From Dechloromonas sp. HYN0024 (GTDB lineage: Bacteria; Pseudomonadota; Gammaproteobacteria; Burkholderiales; Rhodocyclaceae): DNA of 64,000 nt. The notes under the pieces are model-generated. The model was given only the letters and a program-made list of their open reading frames with translations. It searched no databases and was not told the DNA's origin. Below, one piece after another: positions 41,803 through 50,943 of the stretch; the first letter of the stretch is position 1, and each line of letters opens with the position of its first letter. Location of the stretch: positions 886,501 through 950,500 of the forward strand of contig NZ_CP031842.1 in assembly GCF_003441615.1 (NCBI RefSeq), given 5' to 3'. The position numbers were made by a program, and so were the translations under genes.

Positions 41803-42873
41803 TCAGTGCCCCACGCCGTAGCTGATGATTGCAGCCGGGATGTTGTCGATCGGAATGGTTTGATCCGTGGCCCCCAGTTTGATGGCCTCCTTGGGCATGC
41901 CGAAAACGACACAGCTGGCTTCGTCCTGGGCAATCGTCCTGGCGCCTGCATCATGCATCTCCTTCATGCCGCGAGCGCCATCGTCGCCCATTCCGGTCAT
42001 GATGATGCCAAGGGCATTGGCGCCGGCGAATTTGGCGACGGAACGAAAAAGTACATCGACCGAGGGCTTGTGGCGATTGACCAGCGGCCCGTCGGCGACA
42101 TCGACGACGTATTGCGCGCCATTGCGTTTGAGCATCATGTGCCGTCCGCCGGGTGCAATCAGCGCCAGGCCGGGGATGACCCGATCGCCATTTTTTGCTT
42201 CGCGCACCTCGATCTGGCAGAGGCTGTTCAGACGCTCGGCGAACATCGCCGTGAATTTTTCCGGCATGTGCTGGACGATCACAATGCCCAGCGAAGTGGC
42301 TGGCAGTTTGGTCAGGACTGCTTCCAGGGCCTGCGTGCCACCCGTCGAGGTACCGATGGCAACCACCTGATCGGTCGTGCGTTCGAGTGTCCGGTTGCTG
42401 CCCGCGCTGAGCATGACATCGGCCGTCAGCTTTGGACGGTCGATGGCCGTGGCGCGAACTGCCCGCATGTTGGCCCGGGCCGCGCTGCGCACCGCCTGCA
42501 CGATATCGTTCGAAGCATCTTCGAGGAAGCTTTTCAGCCCGACCTTGGGCTTGGTGATGATCGACACAGCCCCTGCTGCAAGCGCCTCGAATGTCGCCAG
42601 GGCGCCATTTTCGGCCAGGGATGAGCAGACGACGACCGGCGTTGGGCGCTCGGCCATGATTTTTTTCAGGAAAGTAATGCCATCCATACGCGGCATCTCG
42701 ATGTCGATGACCAGAACATCCGGCCAGGCGACTTTCATCTTTTGCAGCGCAAAGAGCGGGTCGGCCGCCGTTGCAATGACCTCGATGCCGGGGTCGCTGG
42801 CCAGCGCCTGGGCAACGACCTGACGGACCAGGGCCGAATCGTCGACGATCATGACTTTGATCTTGTCAGCCAT
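41803..42873 (-). CDS. cheB: Chemotaxis protein-glutamate methylesterase CheB
   Basis: CheB demethylates chemoreceptors when phosphorylated by CheA. The 356-residue protein has a receiver domain with VDDSALVRQ and Asp57 in [12 protein letters not shown], a linker, and a methylesterase domain with active-site Ser in [14 protein letters not shown], His in VQHMPEKFT and Asp in MGDDGARGM. The ATG at 42873 follows AGGAG by five bases and overlaps the cheD end by 8 bp. Confidence 0.95.
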   Translation of the reverse strand: MADKIKVMIVDDSALVRQVVAQALASDPGIEVIATAADPLFALQKMKVAWPDVLVIDIEMPRMDGITFLKKIMAERPTPVVVCSSLAENGALATFEALAAGAVSIITKPKVGLKSFLEDASNDIVQAVRSAARANMRAVRATAIDRPKLTADVMLSAGSNRTLERTTDQVVAIGTSTGGTQALEAVLTKLPATSLGIVIVQHMPEKFTAMFAERLNSLCQIEVREAKNGDRVIPGLALIAPGGRHMMLKRNGAQYVVDVADGPLVNRHKPSVDVLFRSVAKFAGANALGIIMTGMGDDGARGMKEMHDAGARTIAQDEASCVVFGMPKEAIKLGATDQTIPIDNIPAAIISYGVGH

Positions 42874-43378
42874 AGGGGCTCCTGATCTCGGCATTCGAGC
42901 CTTGCGGGAAGGCCAGCCAAACATCGCCACTCCAGATGTCGAAATGCAATTTTCGGCGTCCGCTGCCCCCTACATGTTCGGCCATTAGCGCGATATGGTT
43001 CGCGGCCAGCAGTTGTCGCCCGTGGGCCACATTACGCGGGCCGATATCCATTTGCTTGCCGGATGGATCGGCCAGCATGTTGGCGCCGCCGAACAATTTG
43101 GCCTGATATTCACTGGGCCGCGTTCCTGCTGCCTCCACGTGTTGCAGGAAAAGTTCGAATGCCTCACTGGCGAAGCGGCCGTCCAACTTGGCATTGGCCG
43201 GACGCTTGCGCTCTGTCAGCATGTAGTGACACATACCGCCAATGTGCCGTCTTGGGTGCCACAGGGTGATCGATACACATGAACCGAGCAAAGTCGAGAT
43301 GCGCGCGTCTTTCCCACCGAAGTAAAAGTCTCCAGGGTTGAGAAATACCGTTTTTATCCCGACAGCTTGCTGACTCAT
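42866..43378 (-). CDS. cheD: Chemoreceptor glutamine deamidase CheD
   Basis: CheD deamidates receptor glutamines and can bind CheC-like phosphatases. The 170-residue protein has the catalytic Cys34 ([13 protein letters not shown]) and His51 (GGMCHYML) with the usual 17-residue spacing, and a downstream KLFGGANML segment. ATGA overlap couples it to the cheR stop, and it overlaps cheB. Confidence 0.93.
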   Translation of the reverse strand: MSQQAVGIKTVFLNPGDFYFGGKDARISTLLGSCVSITLWHPRRHIGGMCHYMLTERKRPANAKLDGRFASEAFELFLQHVEAAGTRPSEYQAKLFGGANMLADPSGKQMDIGPRNVAHGRQLLAANHIALMAEHVGGSGRRKLHFDIWSGDVWLAFPQGSNAEIRSPYG

Positions 43379-44187
43379 GGCTTTCGATAGATGGTTGGAA
43401 GAATCGCTTCGACGCGATCAGTGATGCCGTTCAGTGTTTCCGAATGTCCGATAATCAGGTAGCCACCGGATTTGAGGCGTGGCAGAAGATTGTGCACCAC
43501 TCTGGTCTTGGTCTGTGGATCGAAGTAAATCATGACGTTGCGCAGGAAAATGACTTCGAATTCGCCAATTTCTGCATCAATCGGGTTCATCAGGTTGATT
43601 TGATAGAAGTGCGTCTTTTTTCGCAACTCGGGGGCAATCAGGAAAGTTCCGGCATGGGAGCGGACGCCCTTCAGACAGTATTTCGTCAGGTACCCCGGCG
43701 GAATGCCTTCGGTGCGGGCCAGTGAGTAGTGACCGGTCGCCGCCTTGGCCAGCACCTGGGTGCTGATGTCGGAACCGACGATTTCCCACGGCGTGTTGGG
43801 CAGGTTGTCGGCAAGCACCATGGCTAGTGTGTAGACTTCCTCGCCACTCGAACTGGCCGCGCTCCACACTCGGAAGCTGGCGGGGCTGTTGCGCTTGCGG
43901 ATGATTTCATCGCGCAGAAAAGCGAAATGCTTGGGCTCACGGAAAAAATACGTTTCGTTGGTGGTCAGCAGATCGACCATCGTCTGCAGTTCTTCAGGGT
44001 GCTCGCCGGTAGCCAGCATCCGGTAATACTGCGTGAAACTGCCAAGCTCATAAACCTTGAGGCGTCGGGTCAGACGACCGACGAGCAATATCTTTTTGGC
44101 ATCGCTCAGGCTTATGCCGGCAATCTTGTAGATCAGCCGCTGGAAAAGGGCAAATTCCTGGTCGGTGATGGGACTGGGTTCGGCCAT
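43375..44187 (-). CDS. cheR: Chemoreceptor methyltransferase CheR
   Basis: CheR methylates receptor glutamates with SAM. The 270-residue protein has the N-terminal helical domain and the SAM-binding domain with ETYFFREPKHFAFLRDE, FRVWSAASSSGEEVYTLAM and the DISTQVLAKA segment, then FLRNVMIYFDPQTK. The receptors here do not end in the NWETF-type tether, so CheR probably binds the methylation helices directly. Overlaps the upstream CheD-like gene (TGATG). Confidence 0.95.
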   Translation of the reverse strand: MAEPSPITDQEFALFQRLIYKIAGISLSDAKKILLVGRLTRRLKVYELGSFTQYYRMLATGEHPEELQTMVDLLTTNETYFFREPKHFAFLRDEIIRKRNSPASFRVWSAASSSGEEVYTLAMVLADNLPNTPWEIVGSDISTQVLAKAATGHYSLARTEGIPPGYLTKYCLKGVRSHAGTFLIAPELRKKTHFYQINLMNPIDAEIGEFEVIFLRNVMIYFDPQTKTRVVHNLLPRLKSGGYLIIGHSETLNGITDRVEAILPTIYRKP

Positions 44188-44780
44188 CAGAACAACTCGA
44201 TTTTCTTTTCAGAGGTTTTGGGTTTCTGAACCAGAGTCTCCGCGTAGCTCTTTTCTTCTCTGGCAATGACTTCTGCTGTTGCCATGTTCGTGACCATGCG
44301 CCGGCAGAAAGCATCGCCGGTGGTGGGAACGAAAAGGACTTTACGCGACCAAGGGCCGAGAAAATCCGAAGCGAGTAGCGGGATACCCTCGCGATTCAGC
44401 CATTCCTTGGTGAAGTCAGCGTTTCGGCTACCGATGCTCATCAATGGTCCGGACGTGTTAATGATGGTTCCACCCCCGAATGCCTTGGCCTGTAAGCGCA
44501 CTTTCTTTGCCCCTTTTTGCAGCAGTCCATTGAGTAGCGACTCCATGGCGTAAGCGCCAGACAGCAACGAGTCGATATCATCGTTGCTGCTACGTCGGAT
44601 GCTTGGCAGCATGAAATGATTGAGTCCGCCGACTCGAGCTTGCGGATCAAACAGACAAACGGCAACGCAGGAGCCAAGCAGCGTGGCCAGCGGCCGATCA
44701 GGTTCGATTGCCCAGGCCCCGGGATGAATGGTCCGGGCGAGGCGCTCAATTTCCTGAGTAGAAAGTTTGCTGTAATCCAT
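44187..44780 (-). CDS. Second CheD-like deamidase with IELF tail
   Basis: The 197-residue protein is a CheD paralogue: ATLLGSCVAVCLFDPQARVGGLNHFMLPS keeps Cys38 and His55 at 17-residue spacing, and KAFGGGTIINTSG matches the KLFGGANML region of CheD. It has a C-terminal extension rich in Lys/Glu that ends KKIELF. It shares only moderate sequence with the neighbouring CheD, so it is an old duplication rather than a recent one. The tail is shared with the MCP-like protein at 53480-54736, which hints at a common binding partner. Confidence 0.84.
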   Translation of the reverse strand: MDYSKLSTQEIERLARTIHPGAWAIEPDRPLATLLGSCVAVCLFDPQARVGGLNHFMLPSIRRSSNDDIDSLLSGAYAMESLLNGLLQKGAKKVRLQAKAFGGGTIINTSGPLMSIGSRNADFTKEWLNREGIPLLASDFLGPWSRKVLFVPTTGDAFCRRMVTNMATAEVIAREEKSYAETLVQKPKTSEKKIELF

Positions 44781-44914
44781 TTGCTTCCATGCTTCCTGGG
44801 TGCGGCAGGCCCTGCAAGTTCGTTGTCGCCGCCTGACTCTGGTTTACTGGCAGTTTGCCCCCGTCTGGCTAGCGATGGTGTCCTCAGGTGTTGCGGCCAA
44901 GACTGGCCTCAGCA

Positions 44915-46441
44915 TTACCAGCCGGCTCGACCTCGCTGACTATCGTCAAGCCGAAAGAACATCATGGTTTGTTGCAGTTGTTCAGCTTGTGAGCCTAGCT
45001 CTTCTGCCGTTGCCGCCAGTTCTTCCGAGGCCGAGGCATTCTGCTGGGTGGCTTGGTTGAGTTGCCCCATGGCGCCGTTGATCTGGGCGACACCGGAAGA
45101 CTGCTCGCTGGAGGCCGATGCGATTTCCTGAACCAGATCCGAGGTCTTTCGGATGGTGGGAACCATTTCGGTCAAGAGTGTGCCAGCCCGCTCGGCCTGC
45201 TTGACCGAGGACGATGCCAGGCCACCAATTTCCTGGGCGGCTACCTGGGAGCGTTCGGCCAGCTTGCGCACTTCGGCGGCAACGACGGCGAAACCCTTGC
45301 CATGATCGCCGGCACGAGCGGCTTCAATGGCGGCATTGAGGGCCAGCAGGTTGGTCTGGTAAGCGATGTCATCAATGATGCCGATCTTGCTGGCAATGCT
45401 CTTCATGTCTTCAACGGTTTTTCCAACCGCGTCACCACCTTCGGCAGCTTCCTTGGCTGCCTTCGAGGCCATGCCGTCGGTTACCTTGGCATTCTCGGTG
45501 TTCTGCGAAATGGAAGCGGTCATCTGCTCCATGGACGAGGTGGTTTCCTCGACCGAAGCGGCCTGTTCGCTGGAAGACTGCGACAGGGACTGGGCGGTGG
45601 CTGAGACCTGTCCGGCGGCATTGGTCAGATTATCGGCGGCGGTACGGACTTCGCCGATGATCTGGGTGAGCTTGCCGATCATGTTCTGCATGGCGTTCAT
45701 CAGATGGCCGACTTCGTCCTTGCTGTCAGACTCGAGCTTGACGGTCAGATCGCCTTCGGAAAGAGCCGTCGCCGCCTTCACCGCTTCGTTGATCGGGCGG
45801 GTGATGCTGATTGTCACCCACCAGGCAAAGAGCAAGGCGATAATAATTGCGCTGGCCGCCATGGCCAGCATCAATTGCTTGGCCGATGTCGCCATGTCTT
45901 CAGCCGCTTTACCACCCTTTTCCATCAGGGCCGACTGAAATGTGATCAGGTCACTAACGGCAGCGATATAGGCCCCTTGTGACTTCCGCAACTTGGTGAC
46001 CAGTATTTCCACCGCGTCGTCCCTTTTTCCACCATTCAGCAATTCGAGGAATCGGGTTTGGTCGACCAGATAGGCTTGGCGGGCCTCGATGGCTTTGGCG
46101 AGCGCCTTTTTTCCATCATCACTGGTGATGCTCTTGTCCAGCTTGGCAAAACCTTCGCCGACCTTCTTGCGGGAGTCAGCAATACGCTCGAGCTCCTTGG
46201 CAATGTCGTCTGGATTCTTGAGCAGTGCGGCATTGCGCAGGGCACGGGCAACCGTATTGATATGGCCAATGATGTCGTTGGCAATCACCGTCTTCGGGAA
46301 CTTGTCGGAGACCATGTCATTAACGGATTCGTTCAGCGCCCCAAGGCGGGTGTAGGAAATGGTCGCGATTGCTGTCAGCAGGGCGAGTACGAAGCCAAAG
46401 CCGATGGCCAGTCGAACGCCGATTTTGAGATTTTTAAACAT
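44915..46441 (-). CDS. Methyl-accepting chemotaxis protein 1
   Basis: The 508-residue receptor has a membrane helix at about 10-30, a periplasmic four-helix-bundle sensor (30-185), a second helix at 187-210, a HAMP domain ([23 protein letters not shown]) and a signalling domain with tip [38 protein letters not shown]. It ends [14 protein letters not shown], shorter than its two neighbours. The HAMP and following 115 codons are identical in DNA to the other two receptors, so only the sensor differs. Ligand unknown. Confidence 0.93.
   Translation of the reverse strand: MFKNLKIGVRLAIGFGFVLALLTAIATISYTRLGALNESVNDMVSDKFPKTVIANDIIGHINTVARALRNAALLKNPDDIAKELERIADSRKKVGEGFAKLDKSITSDDGKKALAKAIEARQAYLVDQTRFLELLNGGKRDDAVEILVTKLRKSQGAYIAAVSDLITFQSALMEKGGKAAEDMATSAKQLMLAMAASAIIIALLFAWWVTISITRPINEAVKAATALSEGDLTVKLESDSKDEVGHLMNAMQNMIGKLTQIIGEVRTAADNLTNAAGQVSATAQSLSQSSSEQAASVEETTSSMEQMTASISQNTENAKVTDGMASKAAKEAAEGGDAVGKTVEDMKSIASKIGIIDDIAYQTNLLALNAAIEAARAGDHGKGFAVVAAEVRKLAERSQVAAQEIGGLASSSVKQAERAGTLLTEMVPTIRKTSDLVQEIASASSEQSSGVAQINGAMGQLNQATQQNASASEELAATAEELGSQAEQLQQTMMFFRLDDSQRGRAGW
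45483..45831. repeat. MCP core segment identical to the larger tandem repeat
   Basis: Bases 45483-45825 match 47698-48040 and 49908-50250 without difference by eye, and the match to the third copy runs to 45831 (50256). It covers TM2 end, HAMP and the first part of the signalling domain. The identity suggests gene conversion. Confidence 0.85.
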
Positions 46442-46469
46442 GGGGTTCTCTCTATTGAATGCTGAGGCG

Positions 46470-47021
46470 TTAGTGGGTGAGCGAGTTCGGGTCGGTTGTC
46501 CCGGCAGGGTCCTTGCCGGTCAGCATGGCGATTTCCTCGACGGAGAGGACCTTGTCGATGTTGAGGAGGATGACGAACTTGCCGGCCACCTTGCCCATGC
46601 CGAAGATGAAGTCGGCCCGGATCCTGGCGCCGAAGGAAGGGGGTGGCTCGATTTCGCTGCCCGGAATTTCCAGTACTTCGGAAACGGCATCGACAATGAT
46701 GCCGATATCGTGACGGTTGTCCTCATCCGGCACTTCGACAATCACGATGCAGGTGCGCCGGCCGACTGCGGTCGGCTGGCCACCGAAGCGGGCGGCCAGG
46801 TCGATCACTGGCACGACACTGCCGCGCAGGTTGATCACACCACGAATGAAGTTCGGCATCATCGGGATTTCCGTCAGATTGCCGTATTCGATGATTTCCT
46901 TGACGTTGAGGATGCCGAGACCAAACATCTCGCCGCTCAAAGAGAAGGTCAGGTACTGCGCCGGCGCCTCGGCAACCGCCACGGCGTTTGCTTTTGGGTT
47001 GGCTTTTACGACTTGTCCCAT
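46470..47021 (-). CDS. cheW: CheW coupling protein 1
   Basis: CheW links receptors to CheA. The 183-residue protein has an SH3-like CheW domain: [59 protein letters not shown]. The N-terminus ([20 protein letters not shown]) is a short flexible leader. All but the last dozen or so codons are identical to the second cheW; this copy ends [14 protein letters not shown]. Ends 28 bp before MCP 1. Confidence 0.94.
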   Translation of the reverse strand: MGQVVKANPKANAVAVAEAPAQYLTFSLSGEMFGLGILNVKEIIEYGNLTEIPMMPNFIRGVINLRGSVVPVIDLAARFGGQPTAVGRRTCIVIVEVPDEDNRHDIGIIVDAVSEVLEIPGSEIEPPPSFGARIRADFIFGMGKVAGKFVILLNIDKVLSVEEIAMLTGKDPAGTTDPNSLTH

Positions 47022-48040
47022 GATGACTCCTCAGTAGCGTTCGAAGTCACCCTCGTTGATCTGAACCGCGGCTGTCCGAGCTGCGACGCGTGGCTTGCTG
47101 GTCCCGGCTGAACTGCGGCTGGGCGGGGTAAAGCTCTGGGTGCTGCGGCGTGCGCCATCCTCGAGATGGAAGAAGGTCATGGTCTGTTGCAGTTGTTCGG
47201 CCTGCGAGCCGAGTTCTTCGGCGGTGGCAGCGAGCTCCTCGGAGGCGGAAGCATTCTGCTGGGTAGCCTGGTTGAGCTGCCCCATGGCACCGTTGATCTG
47301 GGCGACACCGGAGGATTGTTCGCTGGAGGCAGCGGCGATTTCCTGCACCAGATCGGACGTCTTGCGGATGGACGGGACCATTTCATTCAACAGGTTGCCA
47401 GCCCGCTCGGCCTGCTTGACGGAGGACGATGCCAGGCCGCCAATTTCCTGGGCGGCTACCTGGGAGCGTTCGGCCAGCTTGCGCACTTCGGCGGCAACGA
47501 CGGCGAAACCCTTGCCGTGATCGCCGGCACGAGCGGCTTCAATGGCGGCATTGAGCGCCAGCAGATTGGTCTGGTAAGCGATGTCATCGATGATGCCGAT
47601 CTTGTCGGCGATGCTCTTCATGGCATCGACCGTCTGCATTACGGCCTGACCGCCATCGGCAGCCTCGGCGGCGGCCTTGGAAGCCATGCTGTCAGTAACC
47701 TTGGCATTCTCGGTGTTCTGCGAAATGGAAGCGGTCATCTGCTCCATGGACGAGGTGGTTTCCTCGACCGAAGCGGCCTGTTCGCTGGAAGACTGCGACA
47801 GGGACTGGGCGGTGGCTGAGACCTGTCCGGCGGCATTGGTCAGATTATCGGCGGCGGTACGGACTTCGCCGATGATCTGGGTGAGCTTGCCGATCATGTT
47901 CTGCATGGCGTTCATCAGATGGCCGACTTCGTCCTTGCTGTCAGACTCGAGCTTGACGGTCAGATCGCCTTCGGAAAGAGCCGTCGCCGCCTTCACCGCT
48001 TCGTTGATCGGGCGGGTGATGCTGATTGTCACCCACCAGG
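46514..48040. repeat. 1,527-bp direct repeat, copy A (cheW plus MCP signalling half)
   Basis: This segment is identical by line-by-line reading to 48724-50250, offset 2,210 bp. It begins in the last codons of cheW 1, covers the cheW-MCP junction and the 3' half of MCP 2, and ends at the codons for the end of transmembrane helix 2. The sensor-coding halves outside it are unrelated. Confidence 0.95.
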
Positions 48041-48656
48041 AAAAAGCAATCGCGATCAGGGTCGATCCGAGGGCTAGAAAAATGATCAGGTTTTCGGCAT
48101 TTTGGGCAAACTGTTCGGCTTCCTTGCCGGCCTTTTTCATGTTCGTGGTCTGGTAGTCGACCATCTGGCCAACAGCCTTGATGTAGTCACCCTGTGACTT
48201 CCGGATCTTGCTGACCAACAACTCGGTGGCTTCTTCCTTCTTTCCAGCTTTCTGAAGCTCAGTGAACTTATCAAGGTCGACGATGAACAATTTCCGGGCT
48301 TCCTGTGCCTCAGCCAGAACTTTTCGTCCGGCTTCGGATCGGTTCAGTTTGTCGAGCAACTCGAACTTTTCGCCAATGGTCTTGCGCGCTTCGGCAATGC
48401 GTGCCATTTCCTTCTGCGCTTCCTCGGGGGTCTTGACCAGCAGGGCATTGCGCATGGCACGCGCATTGATGTTGATCTGGTCGACCGTCTGCTGGGAAAG
48501 GATGGCCTTTTCAAGCCGGTCATTGACCACGACGTCGAGACTGTGCGTGATCTGGTTGAGTGAGCGGTAGGCAATGACCGACATGGTGATCGAGAGAATG
48601 ATCACCACACAGAAACCGATGCTCAGCCGGATACCGATTTTCAAGTTTTTGAACAT
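47031..48656 (-). CDS. Methyl-accepting chemotaxis protein 2
   Basis: The 541-residue receptor has a first helix at 10-30, a four-helix-bundle periplasmic sensor (30-185), a second helix near 190-210, HAMP and signalling domains identical to MCP 3, and a C-terminal tail ending [11 protein letters not shown]. The sensor ([37 protein letters not shown]) resembles that of MCP 1 more than MCP 3. The C-terminus lacks an NWETF-type pentapeptide. 9 bp separate it from cheW 1. Confidence 0.93.
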   Translation of the reverse strand: MFKNLKIGIRLSIGFCVVIILSITMSVIAYRSLNQITHSLDVVVNDRLEKAILSQQTVDQININARAMRNALLVKTPEEAQKEMARIAEARKTIGEKFELLDKLNRSEAGRKVLAEAQEARKLFIVDLDKFTELQKAGKKEEATELLVSKIRKSQGDYIKAVGQMVDYQTTNMKKAGKEAEQFAQNAENLIIFLALGSTLIAIAFSWWVTISITRPINEAVKAATALSEGDLTVKLESDSKDEVGHLMNAMQNMIGKLTQIIGEVRTAADNLTNAAGQVSATAQSLSQSSSEQAASVEETTSSMEQMTASISQNTENAKVTDSMASKAAAEAADGGQAVMQTVDAMKSIADKIGIIDDIAYQTNLLALNAAIEAARAGDHGKGFAVVAAEVRKLAERSQVAAQEIGGLASSSVKQAERAGNLLNEMVPSIRKTSDLVQEIAAASSEQSSGVAQINGAMGQLNQATQQNASASEELAATAEELGSQAEQLQQTMTFFHLEDGARRSTQSFTPPSRSSAGTSKPRVAARTAAVQINEGDFERY

Positions 48657-48694
48657 GGTTGTCTCACCCCCCGGAGCGTCTCTGGTTATTGGAT

Positions 48695-49231
48695 TCAGGA
48701 TTGAGCGTCGGCCGACATTTGAGTGCCGGTCAGCATGGCGATTTCCTCGACGGAGAGGACCTTGTCGATGTTGAGGAGGATGACGAACTTGCCGGCCACC
48801 TTGCCCATGCCGAAGATGAAGTCGGCCCGGATCCTGGCGCCGAAGGAAGGGGGTGGCTCGATTTCGCTGCCCGGAATTTCCAGTACTTCGGAAACGGCAT
48901 CGACAATGATGCCGATATCGTGACGGTTGTCCTCATCCGGCACTTCGACAATCACGATGCAGGTGCGCCGGCCGACTGCGGTCGGCTGGCCACCGAAGCG
49001 GGCGGCCAGGTCGATCACTGGCACGACACTGCCGCGCAGGTTGATCACACCACGAATGAAGTTCGGCATCATCGGGATTTCCGTCAGATTGCCGTATTCG
49101 ATGATTTCCTTGACGTTGAGGATGCCGAGACCAAACATCTCGCCGCTCAAAGAGAAGGTCAGGTACTGCGCCGGCGCCTCGGCAACCGCCACGGCGTTTG
49201 CTTTTGGGTTGGCTTTTACGACTTGTCCCAT
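48695..49231 (-). CDS. cheW: CheW coupling protein 2
   Basis: The 178-residue protein is identical to CheW 1 to residue 169 or so, and then ends TQMSADAQS instead of [14 protein letters not shown] because the duplication breakpoint lies within the last codons. Both copies keep the whole CheW domain and should be functional. It lies between MCP 3 and MCP 2, 38 bp before the latter. Confidence 0.94.
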   Translation of the reverse strand: MGQVVKANPKANAVAVAEAPAQYLTFSLSGEMFGLGILNVKEIIEYGNLTEIPMMPNFIRGVINLRGSVVPVIDLAARFGGQPTAVGRRTCIVIVEVPDEDNRHDIGIIVDAVSEVLEIPGSEIEPPPSFGARIRADFIFGMGKVAGKFVILLNIDKVLSVEEIAMLTGTQMSADAQS

Positions 49232-50250
49232 GATGACTCCTCAGTAGCGTTCGAAGTCACCCTCGTTGATCTGAACCGCGGCTGTCCGAGCTGCGACGCG
49301 TGGCTTGCTGGTCCCGGCTGAACTGCGGCTGGGCGGGGTAAAGCTCTGGGTGCTGCGGCGTGCGCCATCCTCGAGATGGAAGAAGGTCATGGTCTGTTGC
49401 AGTTGTTCGGCCTGCGAGCCGAGTTCTTCGGCGGTGGCAGCGAGCTCCTCGGAGGCGGAAGCATTCTGCTGGGTAGCCTGGTTGAGCTGCCCCATGGCAC
49501 CGTTGATCTGGGCGACACCGGAGGATTGTTCGCTGGAGGCAGCGGCGATTTCCTGCACCAGATCGGACGTCTTGCGGATGGACGGGACCATTTCATTCAA
49601 CAGGTTGCCAGCCCGCTCGGCCTGCTTGACGGAGGACGATGCCAGGCCGCCAATTTCCTGGGCGGCTACCTGGGAGCGTTCGGCCAGCTTGCGCACTTCG
49701 GCGGCAACGACGGCGAAACCCTTGCCGTGATCGCCGGCACGAGCGGCTTCAATGGCGGCATTGAGCGCCAGCAGATTGGTCTGGTAAGCGATGTCATCGA
49801 TGATGCCGATCTTGTCGGCGATGCTCTTCATGGCATCGACCGTCTGCATTACGGCCTGACCGCCATCGGCAGCCTCGGCGGCGGCCTTGGAAGCCATGCT
49901 GTCAGTAACCTTGGCATTCTCGGTGTTCTGCGAAATGGAAGCGGTCATCTGCTCCATGGACGAGGTGGTTTCCTCGACCGAAGCGGCCTGTTCGCTGGAA
50001 GACTGCGACAGGGACTGGGCGGTGGCTGAGACCTGTCCGGCGGCATTGGTCAGATTATCGGCGGCGGTACGGACTTCGCCGATGATCTGGGTGAGCTTGC
50101 CGATCATGTTCTGCATGGCGTTCATCAGATGGCCGACTTCGTCCTTGCTGTCAGACTCGAGCTTGACGGTCAGATCGCCTTCGGAAAGAGCCGTCGCCGC
50201 CTTCACCGCTTCGTTGATCGGGCGGGTGATGCTGATTGTCACCCACCAGG
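48724..50250. repeat. 1,527-bp direct repeat, copy B (cheW plus MCP signalling half)
   Basis: Identical to 46514-48040. Between the two copies lie 683 bp of unique sequence holding the end of cheW 2 and the sensor half of MCP 2. Absence of silent differences implies very recent duplication or ongoing conversion. Confidence 0.95.
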
Positions 50251-50878
50251 CAAAGACAATCGCCAGCACGGTAGCAATGACAGCGAGTATTAGAACCGTA
50301 GTCTTAGCTGAAGCGGATGTCTCCTCGGCATTCTTGCCGGACTTGGCGGCCATTTCCTTCTGGAAATCCGAGAAAACCTTGGTGGCTTCAATGTAATCGT
50401 TCGCGACACGGGTGTATTCGCCAAACAGGTATTCAATCGCCTTCTTCTGGTTGTACTTGGGTGAGCTGGAGTCAGCAATCGGCAGCATTTCGTCGACTGC
50501 GGCACCATATTTGGTACGCGCATTCACCATGGCACTCAGCATATCCTTGCCCTTGGGCGTGTTGATCATCGGGGTCAGCTTTTCCAGTATTTCCGCGTTC
50601 CGCTTGCGTGCCTTCATCACGATCTCAATCTGGGCTTTCTCAAACGCCTTGTCTTCGGCCATGATCAGATTGCGTACCGAGCGGGCCATAATCAGCGTAT
50701 TGATCTGGAGTTCGGTGGACATCTCGATCTTGGGCATCCGGTCGTCGACGATGTTGGTGGTGGCTGCGGTGATGTCGGCCATGCGCATCAGCGAGACGGA
50801 TGCGACAGCGATCAGGAAAGTCAGCGCTATGCCAAAGCCTATGCCCAGTCGGACACCGATTTTCAGATTCTTGAACAT
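49241..50878 (-). CDS. Methyl-accepting chemotaxis protein 3
   Basis: The 545-residue receptor begins [16 protein letters not shown] like its neighbours; the ATG at 50878 is preferred over one four codons upstream because GGGAA precedes it and the family N-terminus starts there. The periplasmic four-helix-bundle sensor ([28 protein letters not shown]) differs from the other two. From the second membrane helix on it is identical to MCP 2. First receptor after cheA, 66 bp downstream. Confidence 0.93.
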   Translation of the reverse strand: MFKNLKIGVRLGIGFGIALTFLIAVASVSLMRMADITAATTNIVDDRMPKIEMSTELQINTLIMARSVRNLIMAEDKAFEKAQIEIVMKARKRNAEILEKLTPMINTPKGKDMLSAMVNARTKYGAAVDEMLPIADSSSPKYNQKKAIEYLFGEYTRVANDYIEATKVFSDFQKEMAAKSGKNAEETSASAKTTVLILAVIATVLAIVFAWWVTISITRPINEAVKAATALSEGDLTVKLESDSKDEVGHLMNAMQNMIGKLTQIIGEVRTAADNLTNAAGQVSATAQSLSQSSSEQAASVEETTSSMEQMTASISQNTENAKVTDSMASKAAAEAADGGQAVMQTVDAMKSIADKIGIIDDIAYQTNLLALNAAIEAARAGDHGKGFAVVAAEVRKLAERSQVAAQEIGGLASSSVKQAERAGNLLNEMVPSIRKTSDLVQEIAAASSEQSSGVAQINGAMGQLNQATQQNASASEELAATAEELGSQAEQLQQTMTFFHLEDGARRSTQSFTPPSRSSAGTSKPRVAARTAAVQINEGDFERY

Positions 50879-50943
50879 GTTGATTCCCATCTATGAAAGT
50901 GAAGCAGTCTCTTGAATTTTGTTCGTGACGTGGTTGCCGGCGC

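Noticed and set aside
44915..50878. Repeated MCP/cheW blocks as a mobile element
   Set aside because: No transposase, terminal inverted repeats or target-site duplication; breakpoints lie inside genes, so tandem duplication or conversion explains it better.
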